64,000 nt of DNA from Cyclobacteriaceae bacterium (GTDB taxonomy: Bacteria > Bacteroidota > Bacteroidia > Cytophagales > Cyclobacteriaceae): NCBI GenBank assembly GCA_016787565.1, contig JAEUUG010000015.1, forward strand, positions 124,001 through 188,000, in the 5' to 3' direction. This document shows positions 19,069 through 27,252 of the stretch, piece after piece (the stretch's first letter is position 1; every line of letters starts with the position of its first letter). The notes under the pieces were generated by a model. That model was not told the origin of the DNA and ran no database searches. It worked only from the letters and a program-made list of their open reading frames with translations. The position numbers and the translations under genes are program-made.

Positions 19069-21147
19069 ATGAAATTCATCGCAGTGCTCACGCTACTTCT
19101 CCTGAATGCCTGCTTTTTATTCGCGCAGAAAACCTTCACGGTTTCTTCACCCTCCTCATCCGTTTTGCTACAGGTGTCACAAAAAGTTGATGGTTCACTT
19201 TACTACGCTGTGAAATTCAAACGAAAGAACGTAATTATCCCTTCCATGCTTGGGCTGAAATTCAGCAACCCTGCTGTTACACTTTCAGCCTTTCAAATCA
19301 CATCTGTTGATTCCCTAACCAAGAATGAAACCTGGAAACCAGTATGGGGAGAAACCAGCAGCATACGCAATCACTACAAAGAACTCAAGCTTACGCTGAT
19401 CGAGAAAAGTGGATCAGATATTCAAGTCACAATCACCTTCCGGGTTTTCAATGATGGTGTCGGATTCCGTTACGAATTTCCGCAGCAACCCAATCTGAAT
19501 CATTTCATCCTCGCAGATGAGCTAACACAATTTGCCCTTACAGGTGATCATAAAACCTTCTGGATCCCGGGCGACTATGACTCCAATGAATATCTGTATA
19601 ACACCAGCAGGCTCAGTGAAATTGATGCCCTCACCGCTTCCACCCAGGAACCCGACATCGCAGTAAAATCCGTATTCGATGCGAATGCTGTGCAAACACC
19701 CTTGATGATGAAAAGTGCAGATGGTCTTTATATCAGTCTGCATGAAGCAGCTCTGATCAATTACCCCGCCATGAACCTTGTCTTGGACAAAAAGAATTTT
19801 ACGTTCACCACCCATCTTGTGCCCGATGCTGCTGGCAATAAAGCCTATTTACAAACACCCGCCAGAACACCGTGGAGAACAATTTTGATCAGCGACAAAG
19901 CCACCGATATACTCGATTCAAAAATGATTCTGAATTTAAATGATCCCTCCGTTATTGACGATCCATCGTGGATTAAACCCCAAAAATTTATTGGTGTGTG
20001 GTGGGAAATGCACATCGGCAAAGGCACGTGGGATCTGGCCAGTGGGAAACATGCTGCCAACACCGAAAATGTAAAGCGCTATATTGATTTCGCATCACGC
20101 TTCGGTTTTGATGGCGTATTAGTGGAGGGTTGGAACGTGGGCTGGGAAGACTGGTTTGGAAACTGGAAAGAAAATGTTTTTGACTTCATTACCCCCTACT
20201 CCGATTATGACATTCAATATCTCACCGCGTACGCAAAACAAAAGGGTGTTCGCATCATCATGCACCATGAAACTTCCGGATCGGTTACCAACTACGAACG
20301 TTGGATGGAAAAGGCTTATCAGTACATGGTGGACCACGACATGAATGCTGTGAAGACTGGCTATGTCGGGAAGATAATACCGCGAGGCGAACATCACGAT
20401 GGTCAGTGGATGGTTAATCATTACCAGCGTGTTGCTGAAAAAACAGCATCGTACAAAATCATGCTCGATGCGCATGAACCGGTTCGCTCAACAGGCTTGC
20501 ATCGCACCTACCCAAACTGGCTGGCTTCTGAAGCTGCTCGCGGCAGCGAATTTAACAATGCCGGAAAATTAGGCATGACACCCGAACATACAACTATTCT
20601 TCCCTTTACGCGATTATTGGGTGGACCGATGGACTTCACCCCAGGTTTATTCCACCTGCAACTCAATCAGTTTGAAAAAAACAGAACACAACGCGTTCGC
20701 TCAACACTCGCTAAGCAACTGGCCCTGTATATCACAATGTATAGTCCATTGCAAATGGCAGCCGATCTGCCGGAAAATTATGAGAAGTACCTGGATGCCT
20801 TTCAATTCATTGTTGATGTTCCTGTGGATTGGGATGACTCCCGAACACTGGAAGGCGAACCCGGTGATTTCATCACAATAGTTCGTAAAGCAAAAGGGAA
20901 GGATGACTGGTATCTTGGAGCAATTACCGATGAGAATTCCCGCTCGTTGAAAATTACCTTGGATTTTCTGGAGACGGGTAGAAAATATGAAGCATTCATC
21001 TATCGGGACTCCGAAAAAGCAGATTGGGAGACGAATCCGGAAAGCTACACCATAGAAAAGCGCGTGGTTACCAGCAAAACCAAATTAAACATCTGGCTGG
21101 CCAATGGTGGCGGATGTGCCATCCGAATCATAATGCTTCCAAAATAA
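19069..21147 (+). CDS. Glycoside hydrolase family 97 alpha-glucosidase (SusB-like)
   Basis: A 692-residue secreted enzyme with a signal peptide (MKFIAVLTLLLLNACFLFAQ), an N-terminal beta-sandwich (about 25-290), a TIM barrel and a C-terminal beta domain. The barrel carries DGVLVEGWNVGWEDWFGNW, HHETSGSVTNYE, VKTGYVG, GEHHDGQWMVNHYQ, DAHEPVRSTGL, NEAARG-type ASEAARGSEF and LPFTRLLGGPMDFTPG, all matching the SusB-like branch with its glutamate-rich, calcium-dependent active site. It most likely releases glucose from alpha-glucans or maltooligosaccharides in the periplasm. No susC/susD-type genes are adjacent; a sugar porter gene is 1.2 kb downstream. Confidence 0.93.
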   Translation: MKFIAVLTLLLLNACFLFAQKTFTVSSPSSSVLLQVSQKVDGSLYYAVKFKRKNVIIPSMLGLKFSNPAVTLSAFQITSVDSLTKNETWKPVWGETSSIRNHYKELKLTLIEKSGSDIQVTITFRVFNDGVGFRYEFPQQPNLNHFILADELTQFALTGDHKTFWIPGDYDSNEYLYNTSRLSEIDALTASTQEPDIAVKSVFDANAVQTPLMMKSADGLYISLHEAALINYPAMNLVLDKKNFTFTTHLVPDAAGNKAYLQTPARTPWRTILISDKATDILDSKMILNLNDPSVIDDPSWIKPQKFIGVWWEMHIGKGTWDLASGKHAANTENVKRYIDFASRFGFDGVLVEGWNVGWEDWFGNWKENVFDFITPYSDYDIQYLTAYAKQKGVRIIMHHETSGSVTNYERWMEKAYQYMVDHDMNAVKTGYVGKIIPRGEHHDGQWMVNHYQRVAEKTASYKIMLDAHEPVRSTGLHRTYPNWLASEAARGSEFNNAGKLGMTPEHTTILPFTRLLGGPMDFTPGLFHLQLNQFEKNRTQRVRSTLAKQLALYITMYSPLQMAADLPENYEKYLDAFQFIVDVPVDWDDSRTLEGEPGDFITIVRKAKGKDDWYLGAITDENSRSLKITLDFLETGRKYEAFIYRDSEKADWETNPESYTIEKRVVTSKTKLNIWLANGGGCAIRIIMLPK

Positions 21148-21219
21148 TCGGCTTTTAGCTCTGTAAATCCTATTGGAACGATGTAACTTCGGTCAACTGA
21201 TCTGCGTCCAACACCCGTC

Positions 21220-21777
21220 ATGACTAACGATCCGGAGTTTACCTTGATTGACCGAATCCTCGCTGGTGAACGAGAAGCGTATGCCCACTTGGTAGATCGG
21301 CATAAAAGTTTCGCGTATACCATTGCCTTTAAAGTTTTACAAAACCGACCGGAAGCTGAAGAAGCAGCGCAGGATGCCTTCATCAAAGCCTTTCACTACC
21401 TGTCGGGATTTAACCGGCAGGCTAAATTTTCCACATGGCTTTACCGGATTGTATTTAATACAGCCATCAGTTATAAACGAAAAAACAAACAGCAGTTTCA
21501 AAGTATTGAGAACACGATACTTGAATACAGCCAGGAGGGTGATGGCATGCTGGAAAAAACCGATAAAAAAAAATACCTCAACATGGCGTTATCCAGGCTG
21601 AATGAAACAGACCGTACTGCTGTCAGCTTGTTCTACCTGGAAGAGTTCTCGTTGGATGAAATCGCTGACATTATGAAAATGCAGGCGAATACCATCAAAG
21701 TTCGCATCCATCGCGCACGGCAACGACTGGCCGATGAATTGAAAAATATTTTACATCAGGAAGCTTTAACTTTGTAA
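21220..21777 (+). CDS. ECF-type RNA polymerase sigma factor
   Basis: A 185-residue sigma-70 family ECF factor. Region 2 spans about residues 20-85 (EEAAQDAFIKAFHYLSGFNRQAKFSTWLYRI) and region 4 about 125-178, ending in the helix-turn-helix FSLDEIADIMKMQANTIKVRIHRARQRL. The stop codon overlaps by one base the start of the adjacent small membrane protein gene, which has the layout of an anti-sigma factor, so the pair is probably a coupled regulatory unit. The regulon cannot be read from the window. Confidence 0.94.
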   Translation: MTNDPEFTLIDRILAGEREAYAHLVDRHKSFAYTIAFKVLQNRPEAEEAAQDAFIKAFHYLSGFNRQAKFSTWLYRIVFNTAISYKRKNKQQFQSIENTILEYSQEGDGMLEKTDKKKYLNMALSRLNETDRTAVSLFYLEEFSLDEIADIMKMQANTIKVRIHRARQRLADELKNILHQEALTL

Positions 21778-22307
21778 TGATGAAAAAGATACCCCCACAC
21801 ATAGATGATCAACTCCTCGACTATCTCGATGGAGCGCTGAGTGAGCAAGAGAAAGAAAAGATCGAATTCATGATTCGCAATGATCAAGCGCTGGCCAACC
21901 GGTTAGAAGAATTGCGCAGCATTGATCGTTCGATGCAACAGCTAACGCTGGAACACCCCTCTAAAAATTTCACGCAAGTGGTGATGCATAAACTGGATCA
22001 GTACCCTCTTCGCAGCGGGCTCACTACTCGGAATGGAATTATTCTGCTGGCGGGCGTTTTGGTGACAACCATTATTGCCACGTTACTTATTTCCGCAGGC
22101 GTATTTGATGGTAAAAGCACTACGATCGATTTGAATCAGATCGAACTGACGGGAAAATATATCAGCCGACCACTGCCTTCCATTCCATTCAATGGAAAAA
22201 TGATTTTAAACGTCATCATCATGCTGAACCTTGCACTCGGTTTTCTGGTGCTCGATCGTGCTATACTGAAACCCTACTTTCAGCGGAGAATGCAGGCTGG
22301 TCATTGA
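21777..22307 (+). CDS. Membrane-bound anti-sigma factor-like protein
   Basis: A 176-residue protein overlapping the ECF sigma stop by one base. Residues 1-75 form a short helical cytoplasmic domain starting IDDQLLDYLDGALSEQEKEKIE, which matches the anti-sigma domain pattern without the zinc-binding His/Cys triad. Residues about 85-105 and 145-165 are transmembrane helices (IILLAGVLVTTIIATLLISAG and ILNVIIMLNLALGFLVL). The function as an anti-sigma partner is inferred from topology and gene pairing. An intrinsic terminator follows. Confidence 0.78.
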   Translation: MMKKIPPHIDDQLLDYLDGALSEQEKEKIEFMIRNDQALANRLEELRSIDRSMQQLTLEHPSKNFTQVVMHKLDQYPLRSGLTTRNGIILLAGVLVTTIIATLLISAGVFDGKSTTIDLNQIELTGKYISRPLPSIPFNGKMILNVIIMLNLALGFLVLDRAILKPYFQRRMQAGH

Positions 22308-22311
22308 TTCT

Positions 22312-22354
22312 AAAAAAATGCAACATCCATCAAGAGTGTGTGGCATTTTTCTTT
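22312..22354 (+). terminator. Intrinsic terminator after the sigma/anti-sigma pair
   Basis: AAAAATGC and GCATTTTT arms flank a 27-base middle part that can extend the pairing (ACA with TGT). The structure ends in TTTTTCTTT and lies 4 bases after the anti-sigma-like stop codon, before the sugar porter gene. The outer A/T arms make it readable from both strands. Confidence 0.55.
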
Positions 22355-22369
22355 GCATCAATTATTCAT

Positions 22370-22396
22370 ATCTTAATTGCTTATTAAGCATAAGAT
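22370..22396. promoter_or_regulatory. Imperfect palindrome directly before the sugar porter start
   Basis: The 27 bases just before the ATG at 22397 form nested inverted repeats: ATCTTA at one end with TAAGAT at the other, and TGCTTA with TAAGCA at the centre, with a 2-base offset between arms. It could be an operator or a translation-blocking hairpin. Only the symmetry is seen; no regulator is adjacent. Confidence 0.35.
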
Positions 22397-23731
22397 ATGA
22401 ACCAATCTAACACTGCTTTTCGCAATGCCATTGTAGCCGCCCTGGGCGGTTTTCTTTTTGGATTTGATACAGCCGTAATTTCTGGTGTAGAAAAATCCAT
22501 TCAACAACTCTGGCTGCTGAGCGATAATGCCCATGGTTTTACAGTAGCTTCTGCGCTGATCGGTACCGTAATTGGATCACTGCTGGCCGGAAAGCCTGCC
22601 GAGAAGTATGGTAGAAAAAAAGTGCTACAGGCCATCGGGCTTCTTTACCTGGTAACTTCGCTGGTAACAGCCCTTACACCTTCATGGGAATTATTTGTAA
22701 CCTTTCGCTTTCTCGGAGGCATTGGTGTAGGTGCCTCTTCCGTTGTCGGACCGATGTATATTTCTGAAATATCGCCTGCCAACAAACGCGGACGATTAGT
22801 TGCGCTTTTTCAATTCAATGTGGTGAGTGGTATTCTCATTGCCTTTCTTTCGAATTACTTTCTCTTCGGTATCGGTGAAGATTCCTGGCGGTGGATGCTG
22901 GGCGTTCAAGCTATACCATCACTGATTTTTTTCGTCATGGTTTTTATTGTTCCGGAAAGTCCACGGTGGCTGATGAAAAGCAACCGCGATAGTGAAGCAA
23001 AAGAAGTGCTGACGGAAATCGGTGAACCGGATGTGGCGCAGGCCATGAAAAGAATTAAAGATTCGCTATATCACGAAGTAGGAACAGTGAAAGAAAGTCT
23101 CTTCAATGGCCAGTATAATAAACCCATTATGTACGCGGTGCTGCTGGCGGTGTTCAACCAGTTCTCGGGCATCAACGCGATCATGTATTATGCTCCACGC
23201 ATTTTTGAAATGACTGGCTTGGCTAAAGATACAGCCTTACTACAGGCAATTTCCATTGGTGTAACCAACATGCTCTTTACCATGCTCGCCATTTCCCTGA
23301 TCGATAAATTCGGACGCAGAACATTGTTGATCATTGGCTCGGTGGGTATGGTTATTTCACTCGGCCTCGTAACACGCGTTTTCTACACACAGGATTTTGA
23401 CGGCTATGCCGTAATGTTCTACCTCATTGGTTTTATAGCATTCTTTGCCTTTTCGCAAGGTGCCGTCATCTGGGTTTTTATCTCCGAGATATTTCCGAAC
23501 AAAGTCCGGGCACAAGGTCAGACACTGGGGAGTTTTACCCACTGGATAATGGCCGCAGCGATTTCCTGGACCTTCCCGATTATTGCTGACTCCTCGAAAA
23601 TGGGTGGATTCTATTCTTTCCTCTTCTTCACAATCATGATGGCCTTGCACGGATTTTTTGCTTGGAAAGTGTTGCCCGAAACAAAAGGAAAGTCGCTGGA
23701 AGGCATCCAGGAGGAACTGCACATTCACTAA
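22397..23731 (+). CDS. Sugar porter family MFS transporter (XylE/GLUT-like)
   Basis: A 444-residue inner-membrane transporter with 12 predicted helices. It carries all the sugar-porter signatures: GGFLFGFDTAVISG at helix 1, KYGRKK and KFGRRT in the loops after helices 2 and 8, PESPRWL after helix 6, QFSGINAIMYYAP in helix 7 and PETKGKSLE at the C-terminus. It probably imports a monosaccharide by proton symport. With the GH97 glucosidase upstream, glucose or another hexose is a reasonable guess. A palindrome abuts the start codon. Confidence 0.94.
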   Translation: MNQSNTAFRNAIVAALGGFLFGFDTAVISGVEKSIQQLWLLSDNAHGFTVASALIGTVIGSLLAGKPAEKYGRKKVLQAIGLLYLVTSLVTALTPSWELFVTFRFLGGIGVGASSVVGPMYISEISPANKRGRLVALFQFNVVSGILIAFLSNYFLFGIGEDSWRWMLGVQAIPSLIFFVMVFIVPESPRWLMKSNRDSEAKEVLTEIGEPDVAQAMKRIKDSLYHEVGTVKESLFNGQYNKPIMYAVLLAVFNQFSGINAIMYYAPRIFEMTGLAKDTALLQAISIGVTNMLFTMLAISLIDKFGRRTLLIIGSVGMVISLGLVTRVFYTQDFDGYAVMFYLIGFIAFFAFSQGAVIWVFISEIFPNKVRAQGQTLGSFTHWIMAAAISWTFPIIADSSKMGGFYSFLFFTIMMALHGFFAWKVLPETKGKSLEGIQEELHIH

Positions 23732-23806
23732 AAATAAAAGGAATGGTAATTATAGCTCGGCTTTGAGATGGCTTCGGCCTATTCACGTAGCTGTTTCAAC
23801 TGATTT

Positions 23807-24100
23807 TTAAAGTCCGTCTTTCTTCTGCATGGGCTCAGGACAATCAATTTTCCAGTCTTTTGCAAGGGCTAATGAACCGTCCTTCACTTTTTTTATGGCT
23901 TCGTCTTTCTTATTATTAAACTTGCAGCCAATATCGACATACCGATATTTGGCACCATCTACCTTAAAATTGAAATGGCAGGTATTGGATGCCTTGTGCA
24001 TTTTCATGCAGGTAAATTCAATATTATCGCCCTGCTGGACAGGAGCAAATCCGGGAAGAGCCAATATCAGGATAAACAAAATGGTTGAGAGTAGTTTCAT
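23807..24100 (-). CDS. Small secreted protein of unknown function
   Basis: A 97-residue product. The ATG at 24100 gives a clear signal peptide (MKLLSTILFILILALPGFA); the longer in-frame version has no support. The mature part contains four cysteines (FTCMKMHKASNTCHF, IGCKF and IDCPEP), which may form two disulfides, and is rich in lysine. I do not recognise the family. It is convergent with the sugar porter gene and divergent from the histidine kinase gene, with 62 bases between the two starts. Confidence 0.65.
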   Translation of the reverse strand: MKLLSTILFILILALPGFAPVQQGDNIEFTCMKMHKASNTCHFNFKVDGAKYRYVDIGCKFNNKKDEAIKKVKDGSLALAKDWKIDCPEPMQKKDGL

Positions 24101-24162
24101 CGTGAGCACAAAGATAACAAAAATGAAGCCCAACTTTTGACCTTCGTAAAGTGGAATTAACA

Positions 24163-25041
24163 ATGGAGGGATCTGATAAAAATGATCAGGATCAGGTGGA
24201 GTTGAATCACATGATCAATTTGCTGGAAGAAAAGAACGCGCGTTTATTAGAGCGCGAACGTGACCTTGCCGATAAAACGGAAGAACTCTTAGCACAAAAA
24301 GAAGAATTAACAGCGGCTATTGAGGAAGTCATGGCCAAAAACCTGTCACTCAGTTCAACGATGAGCCAATTACAAGATCGCAATTTTGAGCTGGATCAGA
24401 TTCTCTATCGTACATCGCACGACCTTCGAACGCCCTTATCTTCCATCAAAGGCATTCTTCATCTTTTAAAAACGGAAGTACAAACTGATAGGGCCAAAGA
24501 TTGCTGCGCGCACATTGAAAGCAAAACGGAACAGATGGACAATTTACTTCGTTCGTTGTCATCTTTATCGAAAGCCATCCTGGAGGAGCCGGAATTTTCC
24601 GTTGTTCCCTTGATGGAGATTATTCAGGAAGTGATCACCTCGTTGAGTAACATTCGCGCCAGCAGTAATCTGACAATAGAGTTCAACCTGGTGGAGACCG
24701 GAATGAAAACAGATCGCGCGCTCTTATCCATAATACTGCATTCCCTGCTTTCAAATGCTTTTACGTTCCGTAATCCCGGAGAAAGAGGAACGATTACAAT
24801 TCATGCTTACAAGCTGAATAAAACAATAAGCATTGAGATAATAGATGATGGCGAAGGAATTTCCCCTGATATTCGCGACAAAATTTTCCAGATGTTCTAC
24901 CGGGGCTCCGAACGTTCACAAGGAAGCGGGCTAGGGCTTTATGTAGCACGGCAGGCGGCTGCACGTCTCCATGGTTCTATCGAAGTATCTACTCCATCTT
25001 CCAACACGTGCTTCACCGTTAAACTACCTCAAATAGATTAG
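24163..25041 (+). CDS. Soluble sensor histidine kinase
   Basis: A 292-residue cytoplasmic histidine kinase without transmembrane segments. Residues about 12-80 are a heptad-rich coiled coil. The HisKA dimerisation helix has the phospho-acceptor His86 in YRTSHDLRTPLSS. The ATPase domain shows the N-box SLLSNAFTFR, the G1 motif DDGEGI and the G2-box GSGLGLYVARQ. No input domain is fused, so sensing must come through a partner. The 3' end overlaps by 4 bases the convergent BLUF operon, whose last gene encodes a coiled-coil protein. That makes a light-signalling link attractive but unproven. No response regulator is adjacent. Confidence 0.9.
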   Translation: MEGSDKNDQDQVELNHMINLLEEKNARLLERERDLADKTEELLAQKEELTAAIEEVMAKNLSLSSTMSQLQDRNFELDQILYRTSHDLRTPLSSIKGILHLLKTEVQTDRAKDCCAHIESKTEQMDNLLRSLSSLSKAILEEPEFSVVPLMEIIQEVITSLSNIRASSNLTIEFNLVETGMKTDRALLSIILHSLLSNAFTFRNPGERGTITIHAYKLNKTISIEIIDDGEGISPDIRDKIFQMFYRGSERSQGSGLGLYVARQAAARLHGSIEVSTPSSNTCFTVKLPQID

Positions 25042-25367
25042 CAGATACTTCTGGTTGAATTAAGTTTTTGCTCTAACTCTTTAATATACCCCAAACTATC
25101 TTCCATCATCAGTCGTTGAGATGAATTCAATTCCTTCAGGTAGTTAATTTCATCTTCCAGGCATACTATTGTGGTGTGATGGTGTTCATCCATCGTACGT
25201 AGCCGCTGATCAAATTCATTCATCAGCTTCTGCATACCCATTTCATTGGCTTCTTTAAGCTTGTTTATTTCTGACGCATGATTGGAGGAGAGGCGTTTCA
25301 CCTCTTCCTCCAATTGATAAATCAGGGCTTCTATTTTCTGCTGAATGAAATGGTCTTGTTGCGGCAC
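25038..25367 (-). CDS. Coiled-coil protein of unknown function
   Basis: A 109-residue protein that is helical and heptad-patterned over nearly its full length (IEALIYQLEEEVKRLSS, then further leucine/methionine repeats), with no enzymatic motif. It starts 6 bases after the BLUF gene and is the last gene of the leftward three-gene operon. The coiled coil may bind the kinase encoded by the convergent gene or the BLUF protein; this is inference from context. Confidence 0.68.
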   Translation of the reverse strand: MPQQDHFIQQKIEALIYQLEEEVKRLSSNHASEINKLKEANEMGMQKLMNEFDQRLRTMDEHHHTTIVCLEDEINYLKELNSSQRLMMEDSLGYIKELEQKLNSTRSIC

Positions 25368-25373
25368 AACAAT

Positions 25374-25796
25374 TTAATTTTTAAAAACCTTTTGGAGCAA
25401 TTCCTGTACACGACCTCCTTGCTCCTGCTGCCCGTTCATGATGTTATGGAAAACCTCCTTATCGGATGCGGTGATATCTGTTTTAAAGTCAACTTCAGCC
25501 CCCGCCAGTTTTCTGTTGGCCATGTGCCAGCTTGGAAAAATCTTGGCTGCAATCGGACCGTAGGATACCATAACTGCTTTATCATGGCGTGGATCTTTCT
25601 TTATTTTATCATACAAGGCCAACAATTCGTTTGACTCTCCTTCCACATACTGAATAAATTTAGTGTCGGAGTACAGCAATACACCGGTGATGTTAAGTGG
25701 TGGATTATTTTTTTTACAGGATTTTAAAATTGATTCAATTTCACTTTCCGTACAGGTTGATTTACGGTTACTGACATAAGCGAGGTGTGCTAGCAT
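25374..25796 (-). CDS. BLUF-domain blue-light sensor
   Basis: A 140-residue single-domain flavin photoreceptor. With the ATG at 25796, the residues known to form the AppA BLUF photocycle (Tyr21, Asn45, Gln63, Trp104) appear as Tyr7, Asn31, Gln49 and Trp90, with exactly the same spacings (24, 42 and 83). The stretch NITGVLLYSDTKFIQYVEG is also a BLUF hallmark. The domain binds FAD non-covalently and red-shifts on blue light. The remaining about 45 residues are helical. The gene sits between a SpoIIAA-like and a coiled-coil gene, so the output is probably protein-protein signalling. Confidence 0.95.
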   Translation of the reverse strand: MLAHLAYVSNRKSTCTESEIESILKSCKKNNPPLNITGVLLYSDTKFIQYVEGESNELLALYDKIKKDPRHDKAVMVSYGPIAAKIFPSWHMANRKLAGAEVDFKTDITASDKEVFHNIMNGQQEQGGRVQELLQKVFKN

Positions 25797-25833
25797 AATA
25801 TGAAGTATAGGGTTTAAAAAAAAGATTGAATAA

Positions 25834-26262
25834 TTATAGGGAAAGTGCCTCTTCAAGTGATTCCGCGTAACGGATATTCATTCGATGGAATTTGCCATCG
25901 GGGTACGTCTCGTTAATTTTATTCCTGCCAATCTTAACACTTTGACGAAAGACTTCATCCTTTGGTAAAATCTTGACATGATTTACTAATCCCAATTCAA
26001 ACATTTTTTCTTTCCACTCCACAAAGTACCACTCCATAGAGGGCTGATGAAACACCGATAAGTTTCTTTTATCAAAAATCAGTTTCGTTACCTTTTCATT
26101 TTTAACATAATCACCTATATGTGAAAAAATCAGCTTGAATTGGTCAATGGGTATATATGAGGCGGTTGCCGCCACCACTAAAGTGTTTGAGTCATTTCGT
26201 GCTATGCTCACCGTGGCATGTTTAAATTCTTTTACCTTTTCCAGATACGCTGTCATGATCAT
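25834..26262 (-). CDS. SpoIIAA/STAS-like protein, first gene of the BLUF operon
   Basis: A 142-residue cytoplasmic protein. It has the alternating strand/helix pattern of SpoIIAA/STAS-like proteins: ATVSIARNDSNTLVVAAT, KVTKLIFDKRNLSVF and a C-terminal YAESLEEALSL helix. Either the ATG at 26262 or the one at 26256 may be used. It is 37 bases upstream of the BLUF gene and divergent from the transposase gene. Similar single-domain proteins are often found near photoreceptor or stress-signalling genes in Bacteroidota. Function unknown. Confidence 0.75.
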   Translation of the reverse strand: MIMTAYLEKVKEFKHATVSIARNDSNTLVVAATASYIPIDQFKLIFSHIGDYVKNEKVTKLIFDKRNLSVFHQPSMEWYFVEWKEKMFELGLVNHVKILPKDEVFRQSVKIGRNKINETYPDGKFHRMNIRYAESLEEALSL

Positions 26263-26307
26263 TATTTTCGATTTTAATACTTGTTATAACACCCAACCAA
26301 GATGATT

Positions 26308-26356
26308 GTTTAACGGTTTATCCGTTTTTTTTTAGAAATTGTTTATGCCGTTAAAC
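26308..26356. repeat. Inverted repeat upstream of the Y1 transposase gene
   Basis: Perfect 9-base arms GTTTAACGG (26308-26316) and CCGTTAAAC (26348-26356) flank a T-rich middle. Inside, AACGG-TTTAT-CCGTT makes a smaller hairpin followed by a T tract. The location, just before a single-strand-type transposase, resembles the subterminal hairpins of IS200-like elements, but it could also be an operator in the divergent promoter region. Confidence 0.5.
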
Positions 26357-26370
26357 TAAAATCTCTATTT

Positions 26371-26811
26371 ATGGGCCATGTTTACACCAAACTCTGGACG
26401 CATGCAATCTTCTCAACCAAAAACGGAAAGCATCTCATCATGCCTCCTTTGGAATCGAGGCTGCAAAATTTTATTCATGAACAATTATTGGAACTCGGCT
26501 GTCCCTGCCGGGCCATTAACGGTATGCCAGATCACATCCACATCCTATTTCTGCAACATGCCGGCAAGTCGATTGCAGAAATTGTTAGGAAAGTAAAAGG
26601 AAGTTCATCGTTCTGGATCAATCAGAATAAACTATGCATTCAAAAATTTTCGTGGCAAACCGGGTACGCTGCTTTTGCCGTGAGTGAATCGCAGGTGCAA
26701 CGGGTCTTTGAGTATATCAGCAACCAGAAAGAACATCATCAAAAAGAAAATTTTTCAGATGAATACAAGCATATCATTGACTTGCATGGCTTGAAAGCTG
26801 CAGAAGAATAA
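26371..26811 (+). CDS. IS200-like Y1 (REP-associated, RAYT-type) transposase
   Basis: A 146-residue HUH single-strand transposase. The metal-binding HUH motif is His55 and His57 in MPDHIHIL. The catalytic tyrosine is Tyr115 in FEYISNQKEHH, with the usual Gln four residues later. GSSSFWIN, SWQTGYAAFAVS and the C-terminal KEHHQKENFSDEY fit the IS200/IS605 TnpA and RAYT groups. No tnpB or clear element ends are found, and a ~130-base palindromic repeat lies 440 bases downstream, which favours a domesticated RAYT acting on repeats. The length is normal and the frame is intact. Confidence 0.9.
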   Translation: MGHVYTKLWTHAIFSTKNGKHLIMPPLESRLQNFIHEQLLELGCPCRAINGMPDHIHILFLQHAGKSIAEIVRKVKGSSSFWINQNKLCIQKFSWQTGYAAFAVSESQVQRVFEYISNQKEHHQKENFSDEYKHIIDLHGLKAAEE

Positions 26812-26817
26812 AAAAAC

Positions 26818-27219
26818 CTATGCTTTTTTACCGATTGTCAAGCGCCAACAAAAAATCGAGAGCACAAACGTTACAGGCGTAAAGATGAGTTGCTCCAGGG
26901 TATTCTTAGAAAACAGATTGCCAAGTGTGTTGAGTGCAAACAGCACCACCATGATCCACAGCGCGATTTTTATAACCGAAGGTTTTAGTATCCATTGTAT
27001 AATGCGGGCACGAATGCACACCACACCCAGCATGATTGCGTTGATCAGTATCGCTACCGATTCAAACACCACCATCTGGTCAGGATTTTGCAGTCGGCCA
27101 CCCCACAACATTTCATACGGAACAATCCGCAGCAGCGCCAATACATGAAACAGTATGATAAAGGAAAAACCTATCAGCAACCCATAGACAGCTATTCGCT
27201 CGGTCAGCATCGCGCGCAT
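26818..27219 (-). CDS. Small integral membrane protein of unknown function
   Basis: A 133-residue protein with four predicted transmembrane helices (about residues 10-30, 50-68, 84-102 and 108-126). The pattern GGRLQNPDQMVVFESVAILINAIM between helices 1 and 2 recurs in uncharacterised Bacteroidota membrane proteins. It converges on the transposase gene. No function can be assigned. The dispersed repeat copy 2 lies just upstream of it. Confidence 0.68.
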   Translation of the reverse strand: MRAMLTERIAVYGLLIGFSFIILFHVLALLRIVPYEMLWGGRLQNPDQMVVFESVAILINAIMLGVVCIRARIIQWILKPSVIKIALWIMVVLFALNTLGNLFSKNTLEQLIFTPVTFVLSIFCWRLTIGKKA

Positions 27220-27252
27220 AATTTGGAATATGGTTTTCTAAAAATTTTAAAC

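Noticed and set aside
25797-25856. A 20-codon N-terminal extension of the BLUF gene.
   Set aside because: BLUF domains begin near the ATG at 25796, and the extension overlaps the upstream gene.
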